In this document: positions 45,614-58,099 of the stretch, one piece after another | How the letters are laid out: every line of letters starts with the position of its first letter | Position numbering within the stretch: the first letter of the stretch is position 1 | Assembly (NCBI GenBank): GCA_916610825.1 | Contig: OU744447.1 | Coordinates: forward strand, 30,702,561 to 30,766,560 | Length of the DNA stretch: 64,000 nucleotides | DNA from: Haliclystus octoradiatus | Taxonomy: Eukaryota > Cnidaria > Staurozoa > Stauromedusae > Haliclystidae | Direction of reading: 5' to 3' | Program-made: the position numbers and the translations under genes | Notes under the pieces: model-generated | The model's database searches: none | What the model was told of the DNA's origin: nothing | What the model saw: only the letters and a program-made list of their open reading frames with translations

Positions 45614-47511
45614 ATGTATGTATTACATATTCTATTCGTCTATATCCACGCTTTTAGTCATATACGGTATGCGTGTGCCGTAAGTGCAGTTGACGATAAA
45701 CAAATATTTGGAATAGTCAACGAGTTAGTGATTTCAACATCAAGTTCAACTGTTCTTGCTGAAATCTATGCAGCAAGCAAACGTGTGTGCCTTCACAAAT
45801 GCAAACGGAGTAAACTTAAATGCACAGAAGTGGCATATGGTAATGCGAGTAACAAGTTTAATTGCATATTGCTTGGTAGTTTCAATGGCGTCCCCTCAAG
45901 AAAAGTATACACTGAATTTATGTGGACCGGAGGATTTGTTAAGTACGTGTCCAAAGATGATGACATGGCGGGTAAGTGAAGACTGATCACTTTCTTTTAG
46001 CCTGCTTCCTCCTCAATCTCAAACTTTCATTCACAACATTCAGAATAAAAAAAATCATAAAAACAAAGCGTGAATCCTGATTGGCGGATTCGTACCACTT
46101 GTCTTGCAGTTATGTCAAGTTACGACGAGCTGCGACAGAAAGAATATTTTTTCATAAAATCAAATCAAATGTATGCTCTGTAATTGAAAATTTAACTTGA
46201 ACAATTTAAAAAAAGTAACAGCTTGGGATTTTCTATATTCAGATATGTAACTTTTACTATATTTTTGTTTGAAAAGCAATTATGTTGAATGCTTCGCGTT
46301 AAATTTTGAAATGATATTCGTAGGAATTTCATACAAAGCTTTCAGGGTTTTACGGAAATGCAAGAATAAATTTAATTGTTTGATTCATGAAATTCTGGCA
46401 ATCAGGCGGATCAGACGGACACTCAATACGGAATCCGATTCAATCAAGTCTAAATTGTTTTCTGCATAGCTGTATTGTTTTACGTCATTAACACCTTTTC
46501 TTTGGAATGTGTACAGTATAGCGACCTAGTCTATTCTTTGCTAAATTGTCATCACATATTTATTGTAAGTAGCCAAGTTAAAACATGTAATATTCAAGTA
46601 TTTTAATTTTCCATCCTTTCCAATTTTAATCGCTTGAAATGTCATATCAGTACCAATGACGAAGCGTCGCAAAATTACGTCTATTCTATCGCTTTGTCTT
46701 CTTATCAAACTTATTAAGCAAAAACATTTTAATCAAACGCCATACAAGTGCTAAAAAAGCAAACTTTGCTGCTTTCTCTGTACTAATCGAGTCTTTGTTT
46801 TCAACTAATTTTTAAATTTCAACAAATGAAGTACTATAGTAAATCGTTGTTTATATTGTTGTTTTAGTTGCTATGAAAAATTTTGTTGCTACGAGAGATT
46901 GGTGTATAGAAGCGTTCGAAGCTTATTTCCTGCTGTTGGAGGGGAATAACTGATTTATTTTATGACACGTGACAAACAATCAGAAACGACAGACACTGTT
47001 AATCATTAGCAATAAACTAATCTTTATTACTTATGTCTTTACCTTTTTTGTGTGATATAATTCGCCTTTACTTATTCCCGTAGAAGAGTGGACTCCAACA
47101 CAAGACCAATTGATCTGTGTTGCAGCAAAGGAAGACAAACCTGGAAAGTTTACATTCAAATTGAAATCTGGAAAATATCGAGTAAAGCTGATTCATCGCT
47201 ATGGTTGGTTATCATGCGTTTCTGGTCTAGAAACTCATTTTGGATGCATGGGTGGTTATGGTAATCTTTATCCAACCTCGATGATTCTGTTCGATCCAAT
47301 TAGAAACAAGAAAGTTATTCCATCATCAGGCTTCGACAAATACGAAGGAAACGGACGGTATGCAGCTGATATCTCTACAGAGGATTATTACATGTTTTAT
47401 CAATCTATGTGTTACACCTTATGGTACAGTGAAGATTTTCGCAATTCCGGAGAAAATAATAATGATGGTGAAACATGTCTCTCGATTTATTTTAAACCAA
47501 TAATATATTGA
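45614..47511 (+). CDS. Secreted two-exon protein with PAN-like N-terminus, function unknown
   Basis: Exons 45614-45971 and 47084-47511 join in phase 1 (GCG G|AA GAG) across GTAAGT and CCCGTAG, giving 261 aa. Residues 1-~24 (MYVLHILFVYIHAFSHIRYA) look like a signal peptide. Residues ~40-110 have PAN/apple-like cysteine spacing (VCLHKCKRSKLKCTEVAYG, FNCILLG). The second exon encodes a ~140-residue beta-rich domain with four Cys (GKFTFKLKSGKYRVKLIHRY, ETHFGCMGGYG, SMCYTLWYSED, ETCLSIYFKP) that I do not recognise. A role in recognition or the extracellular matrix is possible but unproven. The intron holds a Crypton-like fragment. No family name assigned. Confidence 0.75.
46730..46995 (-). pseudogene. 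Crypton/DUF3504-like exon, copy 1 (decayed)
   Basis: The minus strand reads LVENKDSISTEKAAKFAFLA, matching the N-terminal helix region of copies 2 and 3. It has an in-frame stop and a degenerate downstream part. The upstream flank shares the CACGTGAC-containing region with copy 3. Located in the intron of the 45614 gene. Confidence 0.5.
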
Positions 47512-47637
47512 ATGTTTACAATATGAAAGATGAACTTACTTTTTATCCAGCTGCTAATTTGTAGTTGTGTTATCTATATACGTTTTTACATGGAATTACT
47601 GTTGTAGTGGATTTATAATTTCTCTGTTCGCAGACAT

Positions 47638-47643
47638 AATAAA
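47638..47643 (+). terminator. Polyadenylation signal AATAAA for the 45614 gene
   Basis: First AATAAA after the stop, 127 bp downstream. Confidence 0.5.
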
Positions 47644-48277
47644 TCCAGTAGCAACGCTATCTTTTATGAGACTGTAATTATAGTGTGGTATTGCCTAATA
47701 GGTCCTCATAGAGTTTAGTAATCTGTCTAATCGTCATCAATAAATCAGCTCTTGTTCGGCTGTATATCAATGTCACAAAGCAAGAACTCAATATAGCAAT
47801 AATTAATGTAATAATGTAGACGGTGTCGCCCTACCGAAGGCACCCGTACCACTCCTCTATTTCTAGATGAGTGGCTTTTTTCGCTGAGAGCAATGATTTT
47901 AAACGCTCTTTGTTGATCTCAGCCGCGACACTGCAGATCAATTTCAACAGATTTCATGGCAGATAGGTCTCGATTGTCAATGCGCAACGATAATATGATG
48001 CGCCCAGATGCGCAATAATTAAGACATTTACAAGAACCATTTTCCAAAAAATATAGCATGATTGGAATTATTGTAATAATAATGTTTCTTTACAGAGAAG
48101 ATTGTAGTTTGTTTCTATAATAGATAAATTCGAATTATACACCATAAATAATTTATGGAATTCCTAGAGGACGGACAAACAAAACCTTCACTATAAAGTT
48201 TATGGAAAATAATATACAATATATCTATAGCACCAAGACAGCCATCTAGTGAGTAATTTATTATAATTTCTAAAGTT
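47644..48277. other. Intergenic, nothing recognised
   Basis: I see no gene. A GC-richer block at 47820-47960 has short self-complementary parts but fits no RNA family I know. Confidence 0.4.
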
Positions 48278-49928
48278 TTACCAAAGGTATACATCATTTT
48301 CTTTTTTAATATAGAATGATTCGTCCATTTTGCATGCCTCTTGTATGGTAACGTCCTTCATTTTGTATGGGGCCATCAAATAACAATGCATCTGGACTAG
48401 CACCAAGCCATGGCCACTTTGGGTTGATAACCAATCCAGAATGAACAGCAGTATATGATTTGACATTGTCATATACTTTTCTAATGCAACTTTTTCATTG
48501 TCAAGTCCCCATTTGAGACAGGGATTTTATTAGACGGACCATTCTTTCTTCTTAAAATACTGTCTAGTATGCTTTTAGGATGTATATTCCTTCTCCTGTT
48601 CATTTTACTAAAATTGGATGCTGTCAATCGCTTGGCCTGCTCCCTCCACCACATAGCTGAGGCACTCTGCTCCCTTGAACTTTCCCCTATCTCGATACCT
48701 TCCTCTAATGTAACATTTACCATAGATTTCGCTAACTCGATTGTAGCTGCATCTCCAAATGAAAAATAGTCAGCTGACGCTAAAAATGACTTGAATATGC
48801 CTCTCATCAAATTGGGGCAAGTGACTTCTTCTGCATCATCATGGTCAGTTTCGTCTTGATTGGTATGTATAATTAGAGGTTCGCAGTCATTTCCACTTAA
48901 AGTTATAGCAAAATGGTTAGCCTTTCCAGCTTCAGTAAAGGAGTAGCTCATCATTCTAAACTCTTCTGGCTTGAGTAAATAAGAAAAAGATGGGGTAGCT
49001 GGGTAGTCTGATCGTGAACCTTGCACCAATGGTCTTTTTCTACTTTAGACATATCTCTGCCTTCATCTGCATTCTCAAATTGCAGACTTTGGAATTTGAC
49101 AGCCTTGTTGGCATTTGACTGACGTGATGGTATACTCCATTGTTGAAGCACTTGAGTGCATGTCACATCTTCTGGAACAGCTGCCAGCTCTAAGGTTTTG
49201 TAATATAGTACTGTATACAGAAGAGAACTGCTGAAAAATGTTTACATACGCCACCTTGACCAGCCTTACAGCTAAATTTTCAATATAAAACTTTTGCAGA
49301 TTGAGCATCAGGATGCCATTAAACTTGGTAACGCTTGGTTTTCATCGAAGCAGATACAAACGCTTTGGAAATAGATAAGTACGTCCGTGCATGTACTTGC
49401 TTGCAGCGAAAGTTGGAAATATATCCTTCCATCCAGATTTTGTAGCCTTCGCGCTTATTGCGAGGAGCCTGAGGAGCAAAACCATCTAAGGCAGCATCAG
49501 AAATTAATTTCTCGTACAAACGTTCTTCTGTAAATTGGGGAAAGCCTGACAAGGAAGTCGTCCATCCACCTTCGTGTTCATGGGAAGTACCATCATTAGC
49601 TTCTGCTTCGAACGACCCAAAGTAAAATTTTTTGTGGCATAGCATTAATAATCTCATCTCCAGATGATGAAGATAAATTTATTTCAATAACTTTCGGTGG
49701 TGATGACGTTTTCTCCTTTTCTGTGATAACTAAATCAAACTCCGAACCAGAACTAGAAACAATATCAGAATCAACAGAGGTTTCAAGTTCTATTACTTCA
49801 ATCTCGCTTCTTTCAAGACATTCTTGAGAACTAACACTTTTTTCAACTTCATCATCAATTAAAGGTATGATTTTAATAACACTTGGCAATGGAGCGATGT
49901 TGAATATTAATTTTCCATCAGAAAACAT
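48278..49928 (-). pseudogene. SWIM zinc finger-YqaJ nuclease protein, broken
   Basis: Order on the minus strand: an acidic Ser-rich N-terminus (49928-49596); a shifted frame with FPQFTEERLYEKLISDAAL and ISKAFVSASMKTKRYQV, then a stop; a SWIM-type finger CKAGQGGVCKHFSAVL in another frame (~49240); a linker and SSREQSASAMWWREQAKRLT (YqaJ start, 49029-48481); a stop; then GLVINPKWPWLGASPDALL (the nuclease motif). The next conserved block (E.KCP) is lost to a small frame-shifting deletion, and VTIQEACKMDESFYIK follows in the new frame. At least four lesions. Multi-copy SWIM-YqaJ proteins are common in marine invertebrates and thought to be transposon-associated; whether this was a host gene or a mobile element is not decidable here. 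Confidence 0.75.
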
Positions 49929-50404
49929 TTTATTTCAATTTTTAAAAAAACTGAAGTTTTGATGTGTTGAGTATCGCGTTCTGTCTATTTATATCAAATA
50001 TAGAACATGTATGATATGTGAGATACTTTTCTAGTTCATGTGTGCATTTTTGATCGTCACAGCTATATTTTGAAAATAATAGATATTTGAAAAGACTCAA
50101 ATGGTTTGACGATGAAACAGTGCTTCTTGCAAAGCAAGGTATTAACTATTGACCAAGTTCAAGGTATTTTGACAGTAACTGCTTTGTTAATTAAAATGCT
50201 TATATCGCCTTTTTTACCCAACGGATTTGGATAAAACTTGTTTTCTAAATGTCACTGCTGCGTTTCACATAGCGCGAATCTTTCCTCGTCAAAATTGACC
50301 TAGAAAATAATATTTTGAAGGTTCTCGTGTCCCTCTTTTTGAAACAAAACAAAAACGATATTATTTTCCACAGGAGAGCTTGATTGTGATTTTTGGTCAA
50401 CATT

Positions 50405-50740
50405 CTACGTTTTAATTTCTACACGCAAAAAAAATGTCGGAATCGTTTTACTTTTTTCTCATTACAAAATTAACTGTTCATCCCAATCCTTCTAGCTACT
50501 TTTTTTATAATATATAACATTATTCCAAAAAGAGCTACATGCCTTCAAAGTTGTAACTTTTCGTTTTAACACTTTCTAGCACATAATTGTCACATCACCC
50601 AGCTTCTTTTTTGTGATGTCTCCCAATCGGCAGTATTCCCTGTTTAGGCGACCTTGCTGGCAAAAATCATCAATATATACATTAAAAGTACTGAAAGCAA
50701 ACGTTGTTGCCTTCTTTGTGTTAGACGAGTAAAATTATAC
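50405..50740 (-). pseudogene. Crypton/DUF3504-like exon, copy 2
   Basis: The minus strand encodes SSNTKKATTFAFSTFNVYID, then DFCQQGRLNREYCRLGDITK and a stop. It matches copy 3 almost residue for residue, including the 3' flank (50410-50560). NSxNTKKAT-type helices are the N-terminal part of Crypton-derived tyrosine recombinases (DUF3504). The splice donor seen in copy 3 is mutated here. It lies ~480 bp upstream of the YqaJ pseudogene on the same strand. Confidence 0.6.
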
Positions 50741-50799
50741 AAGTCTTTACAACAACCTTCCCGTTTGAACTGTTATTACTAAAAAAAACTGCCTGGCTT

Positions 50800-52196
50800 C
50801 CAATTTATAGGAGGGTATATGTGCTTCATATATTGCACAGAAAGCATTGCCACGGTGTTCATTGGAATTCAAAATCAAAGCCGTTTATTTATATGTTCAA
50901 TTCGTGAAGATTTGTGGGTTGCAGGAGATTTATCCTTCTTGATCTTGATATTGGTATAAAGACGAGAAAATTAGATCTATACAGAACATTGTATCTTCTT
51001 CTAAAAGTTCAAACATTAATTTTGCAAAACATCAGTTGTTGCATTTCAAAGGCCATTAATATAAATGGGTCGTGGAGCCCGTGGATACAAGTTAACACAT
51101 AATAATTAAACATTGCGATTTTATGAGGCATTTTACCTAGCAAATCATTCAGCAGAGATGTATTGCCTTCGGTGGTATCATTATATATTAGATTGCTGGC
51201 AATAAATTCGTGGCATTGTTCAGAAATTCAAAATACAGAATAAGCAAGGAAAAGTAAAGGATTTGCTAAAGGGTTTGTGAATAAACTAAATACACTGGAC
51301 AATTCCTCTTACTAATATTTATGAGCTCATCATATTTATATATGTATCATATTTCAATAGATTTACTATCGTTTCAATAAAACTAGTCTTCACAATCATG
51401 ATACTAGTAATAATATTCAGCAAACCTTGATTTGATTTAAATAAATTGTTAAATGGTCATTTTTATCTATTTTTAAACTTGTATGTTGCTTGTATTGCCA
51501 AACTATGTTATTTTACGTGACATAATCATGACATGTCCATCGAAATTTCACTTGGTTGTACATCTAGTATGTTCTGATCGTTTCAGTTTTTACGGTTTCA
51601 CTTTAGTATGCAATAATAATGATACCATTAATTTAGCAATACACTTGGTAAAATCTCTGCTCTCACTTTTTTCATGAAAGGACTTCTACTTCACTACTTA
51701 ATTTTTTATGATCAATAACACATACAATGATAAAACTATTAAAGATTGGCCTTGCAGGACTTGAATTCATTACTTAATTTTTGTGATCCATAATACAATG
51801 ACAAAACTATCTGTCTTTATAAGATCGGCTAAGAGGGATTTTTACTGAATTGTACTATCAATTTTCCGTTTTATTTTTTATCTTTTCATAACAAGTTTGA
51901 GAAGGCAAAGCATTTTATTCAACAAAGAATACAGTATGTAATTTAATATTTCATATCATTCATATGAAAATTATTTTCGAATGCACCTACATTATATCAT
52001 TTTTAACTAAACGAATATAATAAATTTACCAACAACACGCCGCGGTTTCAACAAATATACAAATCTTGCGCGTAATGTGTGCATCGTAAAAATCACGTGA
52101 TTCGTTAAAAGTGACAACAAAAACCTCAGGTGTGAAAATTTCGATGTTTCCTAATCAGGGTTTGTCTCATGATTGTGTTGAATACATTCTAATTTG

Positions 52197-52229
<33 letters not shown>

Positions 52230-52290
52230 CATTAATAAACAAATAGTGCACACTATCCGTGAAATATTGGGTTAAGAATATTACTGACCT
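50800..52290. other. AT-rich intergenic stretch
   Basis: No recognisable coding sequence. A (TA)n run lies at 52199-52230. 52240-52290 is one copy of a short tandem duplication whose other copy is at 54975-55020. Confidence 0.4.
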
Positions 52291-52540
52291 TTAAAGTGCC
52301 TATGAAATGAATTTTCGGTACCTGTTTATATTATGTAATACTGTAGTATTTTTTCTTGTGATTCCGATGGTGTGGTGTATTTATTTTTCTGAATTCTTTA
52401 TCTTACCTGTTTTAATGCCTGAAATCTGCATTTTCGTCGATAAAAAGGGGATAAGTTTCACGCGGTCAGATTATGCAAATGAGGCGCTTGACGTCAACAG
52501 GTTTGTACAGAGAGAAGGCGAAAGAAGAGATTTAAGCTAG

Positions 52541-52866
52541 CATGGCGAACGTTGCTCCTTTTATTGTCGAATGTCAAACTTTCAGAGCAGGGGGGGGGGG
52601 GAATATTGTGTAGCAGGACGACTCCCTGGCGATGCAAGCTGCAAACAGCATCATATACGGTAGGTATTTCTATGCAGACAAGACATTCACGAAAGACGAA
52701 CACACAAAGAAGTTGTGGAGAGATTTTGGAAGGCTACATCATTTGGCTTCGTTCCTTTGTCACTGCTGTATGTTCTGGGTCTGCACACTTCAAGCATACA
52801 GTTTTTACTCGTCTTTTAGACATTAGGGCCTACAGTTTCTTCCCGAAAGCTATCAAGACGCCTTGA
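52541..52866 (+). pseudogene. THAP domain remnant (Kolobok transposase N-terminus)
   Basis: Starts MANVAPFIVECQTF. Across three frames it then shows YCVAGRLPGDASCK (first zinc pair), VGISM / TFTKDEHTKKLWRDFGR (helix region) and AVCSGSAHFKHTVFTR (C..H) followed by FFPKAIKTP (AVP-like box). The order and spacing match a C2CH THAP zinc finger, DNA-binding in Kolobok and P transposases. A poly-G run (about 52591-52602) and other indels destroy the frame. Confidence 0.6.
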
Positions 52867-54049
52867 GATTGGAGCAATATAAATAATTCACGGCCAGGCA
52901 ATAATAAATGAGACGACGACAGATCGATAAAAGACATGTTAGTGTTTACAAATCATTACAGCTTATACGTTACTCTATTTCTGAACATACTTGTAGGCGT
53001 AACAGTATCATAGAGATCATTTAGGCTATTTAATTGTTATTATTATTATTTGCTTGTTCGTAATTCACTTGTTCTGAATAATGGTATAATTATCAACTCT
53101 TATCCTGCACCTGTTGATTGTCTTCTTGTCTTCTATTGATCGTTCTCAATGTTTATGTCCCAATTCAACATCCACAATATCTGCACCTGATACACCTTGT
53201 CATACAGAACAACTGTCGCCTACCTTTACTTCTGTTATTATAAGTTAAGAAATTGCAAAGTTCCTCACAGTTGTCTATAAGGTTAAGAACATATCAGAAG
53301 TCAAACTACAGACTCAAAAATACTATCCAGGAGAATCTGAAGGCAAAATGCAAAGGATGAATATTCACAATATTTCATTCTCTTATATAATGGAAGTATA
53401 ATATGTACACGACAAATTATGATAATTGAATTATTTTATGTTTTATTAGTATACTAATACTTATTATTATAACAATAAAACATGAAATAGTGACATATTT
53501 TCATGAGATACTGAAATTATTATTTAATGAATTTAAAATCAGAAATATGCCAAGTCAATTTCATTTGCAGATAGACACAGTTGCCAATAGCACCATATTT
53601 TAGTACCAACATATATTGCTCTAAGGGTAATTACTAAGCTAGAATCAAATGCGTATATGGATATATTTACAGATGTTTTGTTGAGTATAAGTAACCAACA
53701 GCCACATTGAACGAATAATCTACTATATGCAAGCTGGAAATTAAGAACTAGAAGTCGTCTGGAATAATCCCATCCGGATTCCCTACAACATCCATCTGAT
53801 GAGCCAGTGATAGGCAACAGTTCTGAGAAAACTACCCTATAAAGAGAAAAAAAAAACATATATTTGTACAAATTTTGTTGACATCATATTAAAAAAGTAG
53901 ACAGTTTTCACTGACTATCTGTTTGCTTCACATATTACAGTATATGATAGCCTCACCTCGGTCTACACTATATGTAATGATAATCGTCATATTATTACTG
54001 TCGCTCTAGCTATTTTTATAATTTAGTTTTCATGATTATCATTATTATT

Positions 54050-54567
<518 letters not shown>

Positions 54568-54804
54568 GCTTGTGGCGCGTTATTGCAATTTCTTCAATAA
54601 ACCTGTTGACGTCACGACATCTAAATTAGTGCCCAGGTGCTTGTCCCCAAATTAGTGCAAAATGCACCATGTTTGCGATGCGATAAAGATACATTTTACT
54701 TAAAATTTTCATAAAAAAAAATTACCATGGTACTATGTCGAACATGCAGATTCATAATCTGTAAAAACCTCAATACCCATTTTTTCATTTCATAGGCACT
54801 TTAA

Positions 54805-55100
54805 AATAGTTTTTGTTGCAATAGTAATAATATTTGGCCTATCGCGTGATCAAATTCAATATTCTCCTATTGTAGCACATATATAGGAAGTGAGTTGGAG
54901 CGAGACGGTGGGTCAAGAAGGGCTTATTTTTTTTCACGATTTGTGGTTTGTATTTTTATAAATTGCAACCCACTTCCGTGAAATGTTTAGTTTAGAATAT
55001 TACTGACATTTACATGACGCTTTTGTTGCAATAGTATTTATTGTTGGCGTATCGCTATTATTAACGTGATTAAATTTAATATTGTCCTATTGTGGCGATC
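54805..55100. repeat. Tandem duplication (~165-210-bp unit) flanking the TTAA element
   Basis: The segment GTTGCAATAGTAATAATATT...CTCCTATTGTAG (54812-54880) resembles GTTGCAATAGTATTTATTGT...GTCCTATTGTGG (55026-55096). 54975-55020 resembles 52258-52294 left of the transposon. The Kolobok-like element thus split the first copy. Confidence 0.65.
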
Positions 55101-55552
55101 CATAGTTTATAGAGAGAAATGATTTAGAGACTTGGCAGACATCAAACGACCGGGTCTATTGTTTCGTGACCGGGTCTATTATTGGTATAGCGATTTATTA
55201 TAGAATTTTATTTCCTTTTAATAGAATGTTGATGCTATTATTCTGGAGAATTTGATAACAAGAACCACTATCAGACCAATTTTTCAGATCTTTTTTTTAC
55301 TTATAAAATTTTATTTTCAACGAACTCTTAGTATTTTGATAGACTGCCATGAAAATCACAGGCCTACTTGCTGAGATTGCAAAGATCAAAAATATATAGG
55401 ATCATATAGTATCATATCATAATATTTTCAGATTATATATATAATTTGAAATTCAATACACGCGCGTGGATCGGCCTTGTTCAATAATACGTTGTCGAAG
55501 CAGTAGGTTTGTTGATTAGGTCAGTCAAAGCGCCAATGACAGTAATTAAGGC

Positions 55553-55622
55553 AGTGGCTAATTGGTTAATGCTCTGGTACAACAAATTCAGGGTCGTCAG
55601 TTAAAATCCGCCATTCGGCAAT
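55553..55622 (+). repeat. Possible tRNA-derived SINE head/tRNA pseudogene
   Basis: GGCTAATTGGTTAATGCTCT resembles a D-arm/A-box, followed 20-30 nt later by GTCAGTTAAAATCCGCC (B-box-like GGTTNRANTCC with changes). The spacing is plausible for a tRNA-like unit, but the anticodon and acceptor stems do not pair well. Confidence 0.3.
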
Positions 55623-56520
55623 CTTTTATCAACGATTTTTCTTATTTTTTTTAATATCATCATCATCATCATTTTTAATTAACAAAAGATATCGTTTGAT
55701 CATGTTAATAACAGAAATTAGTGACTCATGTGTCTTGTCGAAGCTAAATTAATTTAATATTGAATATATTACATGCGATGCGAATATCCGTCACCATTAT
55801 ACTTTACAATCACATCTGTAATTTTAATCTTTGACGACATATTGGCCCGTTAGCTTGTTGCAATTAACACACAATCAATAATTTTCCCAATTTATTCTTC
55901 ACTCAAGAACACCAAAAACTCACTCAACTACTTACAAATTACTCTCTATTTATACTATATTCTATTTACGTCAATGCTAAAGTCCAAATAATAAAAATAC
56001 AAAACAAAGTCATTAAGACAGGAACAATTTTACACGATACGGAATAAACACATTCAAGCTAAACTATTATTAAACATTAAACTATTAACACGGGAACAAT
56101 TTCAATCTATCGTCATTTATGTTCCGCATTTTATTATCATGCAAGCTACGTATACACCCGCGTTAACATGTATGACGTCAACCTGCCTATTCCATTAACA
56201 ATGTATTAACTAATATCACAAACGAGGCAAATCAAACATAACGGCACTCAACTAAAATTATAATAACAAATAAAGGCACAATATCGAAATAAATTATTTA
56301 CAAGCAGATATTATTATTAGTATAAGAAGATAAAGCAATCTATCAAAATTATTGATAATAACAAAGTAGAATAATAATTCTATTTTGGTTTATTTATAAA
56401 TTTTAACATTGATATTTGCGATGGAGCAATTATCAAACATGACCGGAGAAACGGGGACGGCTGGTGTTAATCATTCGATACTTAAACACATGTAGCTGTT
56501 GTGGAATCAGCTGTACTCAA
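55623..56520. other. Intergenic, nothing recognised
   Basis: AT-rich sequence with a short (ATC)n tract near 55655. No frame resembling a protein. Confidence 0.4.
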
Positions 56521-56526
56521 TTTTGT

Positions 56527-57065
56527 GGCCAACATTCTACGTTTTAATTTCTACACGCAAAAAATGTCGGAATCGTTTTACTTTTTTCTCATTAAAAAAC
56601 TTAACATTCATCCCATTCCTTCTAGCTACTTTTGTTATAGTATAATATATTCAAAAAAGAGCTACATGCCTTCAAAGTTGTAACTTTTCGTTTTAACACT
56701 TTCTAGCACATACAATACTTGTCACATCATCCAGCTTCTTTTTTGTGATTTCTCCCAATAGGCAGTATTCCCTGTTTAGGCGACCTTGCTCGCAAATTTC
56801 ATCAATATATGCATTAAAAGTACTGAAAGCAAACTCTGTTGTCTTCTCTGTGTTAGACGAGTCCTTATTTCCAATTACTTGGTCAATTTCCACGAGGGAA
56901 AAATCGGAAAATCGTTGAGCAGGCTGTTGTTGACATGGTTGGTTTGAGAAATTTCTTGTTGCAACGAGCGAGTGGTGAATAACAACTTATCCCCCCCTTT
57001 CGGCGGGAAATATCTGATTTAGTTTAGGTCACGTGACCAGTAATCAACCAATCAAGGACACAGGT
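56527..57065 (-). pseudogene. Crypton/DUF3504-like exon, copy 3 (best preserved)
   Basis: The minus strand reads RFSDFSLVEIDQVIGNKDSS, then NTEKTTEFAFSTFNAYIDEI and CEQGRLNREYCLLGEITKKK, open through ~56714. A donor-like ATT|GTATGT then precedes the stop, so this looks like a first coding exon. The rest of a recombinase (R..H.R..Y) is not found nearby. The upstream flank with GTCACGTGAC and CCAATCA may be its promoter. Copies at 46730 and 50405 share coding and flanking parts, implying spread as a unit. Confidence 0.6.
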
Positions 57066-57226
57066 GTTTTGTATTGTGCTCAATAAATGATTTATCTATT
57101 ATTATACACGGACGGTTTTCAGCAGCATCATCAGCTTAATGTTAGTAATTTGCTAATGGATTAAGTAAAAATTTCAAATTCATAAGATGGTCAAATAATT
57201 CTGAAACAGTAGTTTATATATAATTA

Positions 57227-57451
57227 CTATACGTTTTCACCAGTAACAAATGTTGTCATAGCAGCAGAGGCCACCCAGTCAGCACATCCATACACATTCG
57301 AAGCCGATTCAAATAGGATAGATCCTCTATTGCAATCCCTTCTACGCAATACACAGTCGTCTACACACGTATTGTCAAAGAGAGTTCCAAACACTCCATT
57401 GTGTGTGAATGTATGAGCCTTGCAGAGCCCCCAAACTACATACCACTCAGT
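57227..57451 (-). CDS. Cys-rich open exon-like segment, unrecognised
   Basis: A 74-codon stop-free stretch on the minus strand has no ATG but a possible acceptor at GAACTGAG|TGG. It reads WYVVWGLCKAHTFTHNGVFG, LFDNTCVDDCVLRRRDCNRG and ASNVYGCADWVASAAMTTFV. The composition (Trp, regular Cys, Gly-Asn turns) is protein-like and unlike neighbouring AT-rich DNA. I do not recognise the family. It may be an exon of a secreted protein or a pseudogene fragment. The downstream border is a weak AAC|GTATAG. Confidence 0.35.
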   Translation of the reverse strand, partial: TEWYVVWGLCKAHTFTHNGVFGTLFDNTCVDDCVLRRRDCNRGSILFESASNVYGCADWVASAAMTTFVTGENV

Positions 57452-58099
57452 TCAAATGCCATAATCTTGAAATAAGATAAATGTTAATTGAAAAGTAATT
57501 CAATAAAGTGTACATGACACCGAAAAACATTTAACTCGCCACAAGCCACAAAATAAAACTTGCGAAAGAGTTCGTCTCGTAAAAAATCTAAACCTCTATA
57601 TTATGTCTACATGTTTATTGTTCATATTTTATTATGGAAATGTAAAGTTCTAATTTGATAATACAGTTTTTATGAAACTATCTGGATATCTGGAACGTTA
57701 TGTCTCATAACTCTTCAAATATTAGGGAGATAGCTGGGGATTTATCTTCCAATTATTTCAAAACTTCCATAAAGCCAACTTTAACAACGAAACGTTAACA
57801 TACAATTCACTGCTAATGCTTTACAGGTAACACATTTAGTCATCGATCCACCATTTTGTAAAAAAATTCTTCAACTGTCTTGTCTTCGTTATCAATCTAA
57901 ACAGCCTTTCGGAAGGCAACGAAGACAAGCCCGTCCCAGTCTTAAAATATTTCAGCTTCGACTTCGTCTTTGACTTTGTTCCGAATCTAAATCTCCCTAG
58001 TATTTCACATTTTCTTACGTGCACATCCTTGATGGCAATCAGAATTGGATCTGTATGAATTTGTCGATGAATGTACGATGTCAGTAGTGATGCTGAATA

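Noticed and set aside
47820..47960. Possible structured RNA (GC-richer, partly self-complementary)
   Set aside because: Does not fold into a tRNA, 5S or U-RNA pattern by eye; no box elements found.
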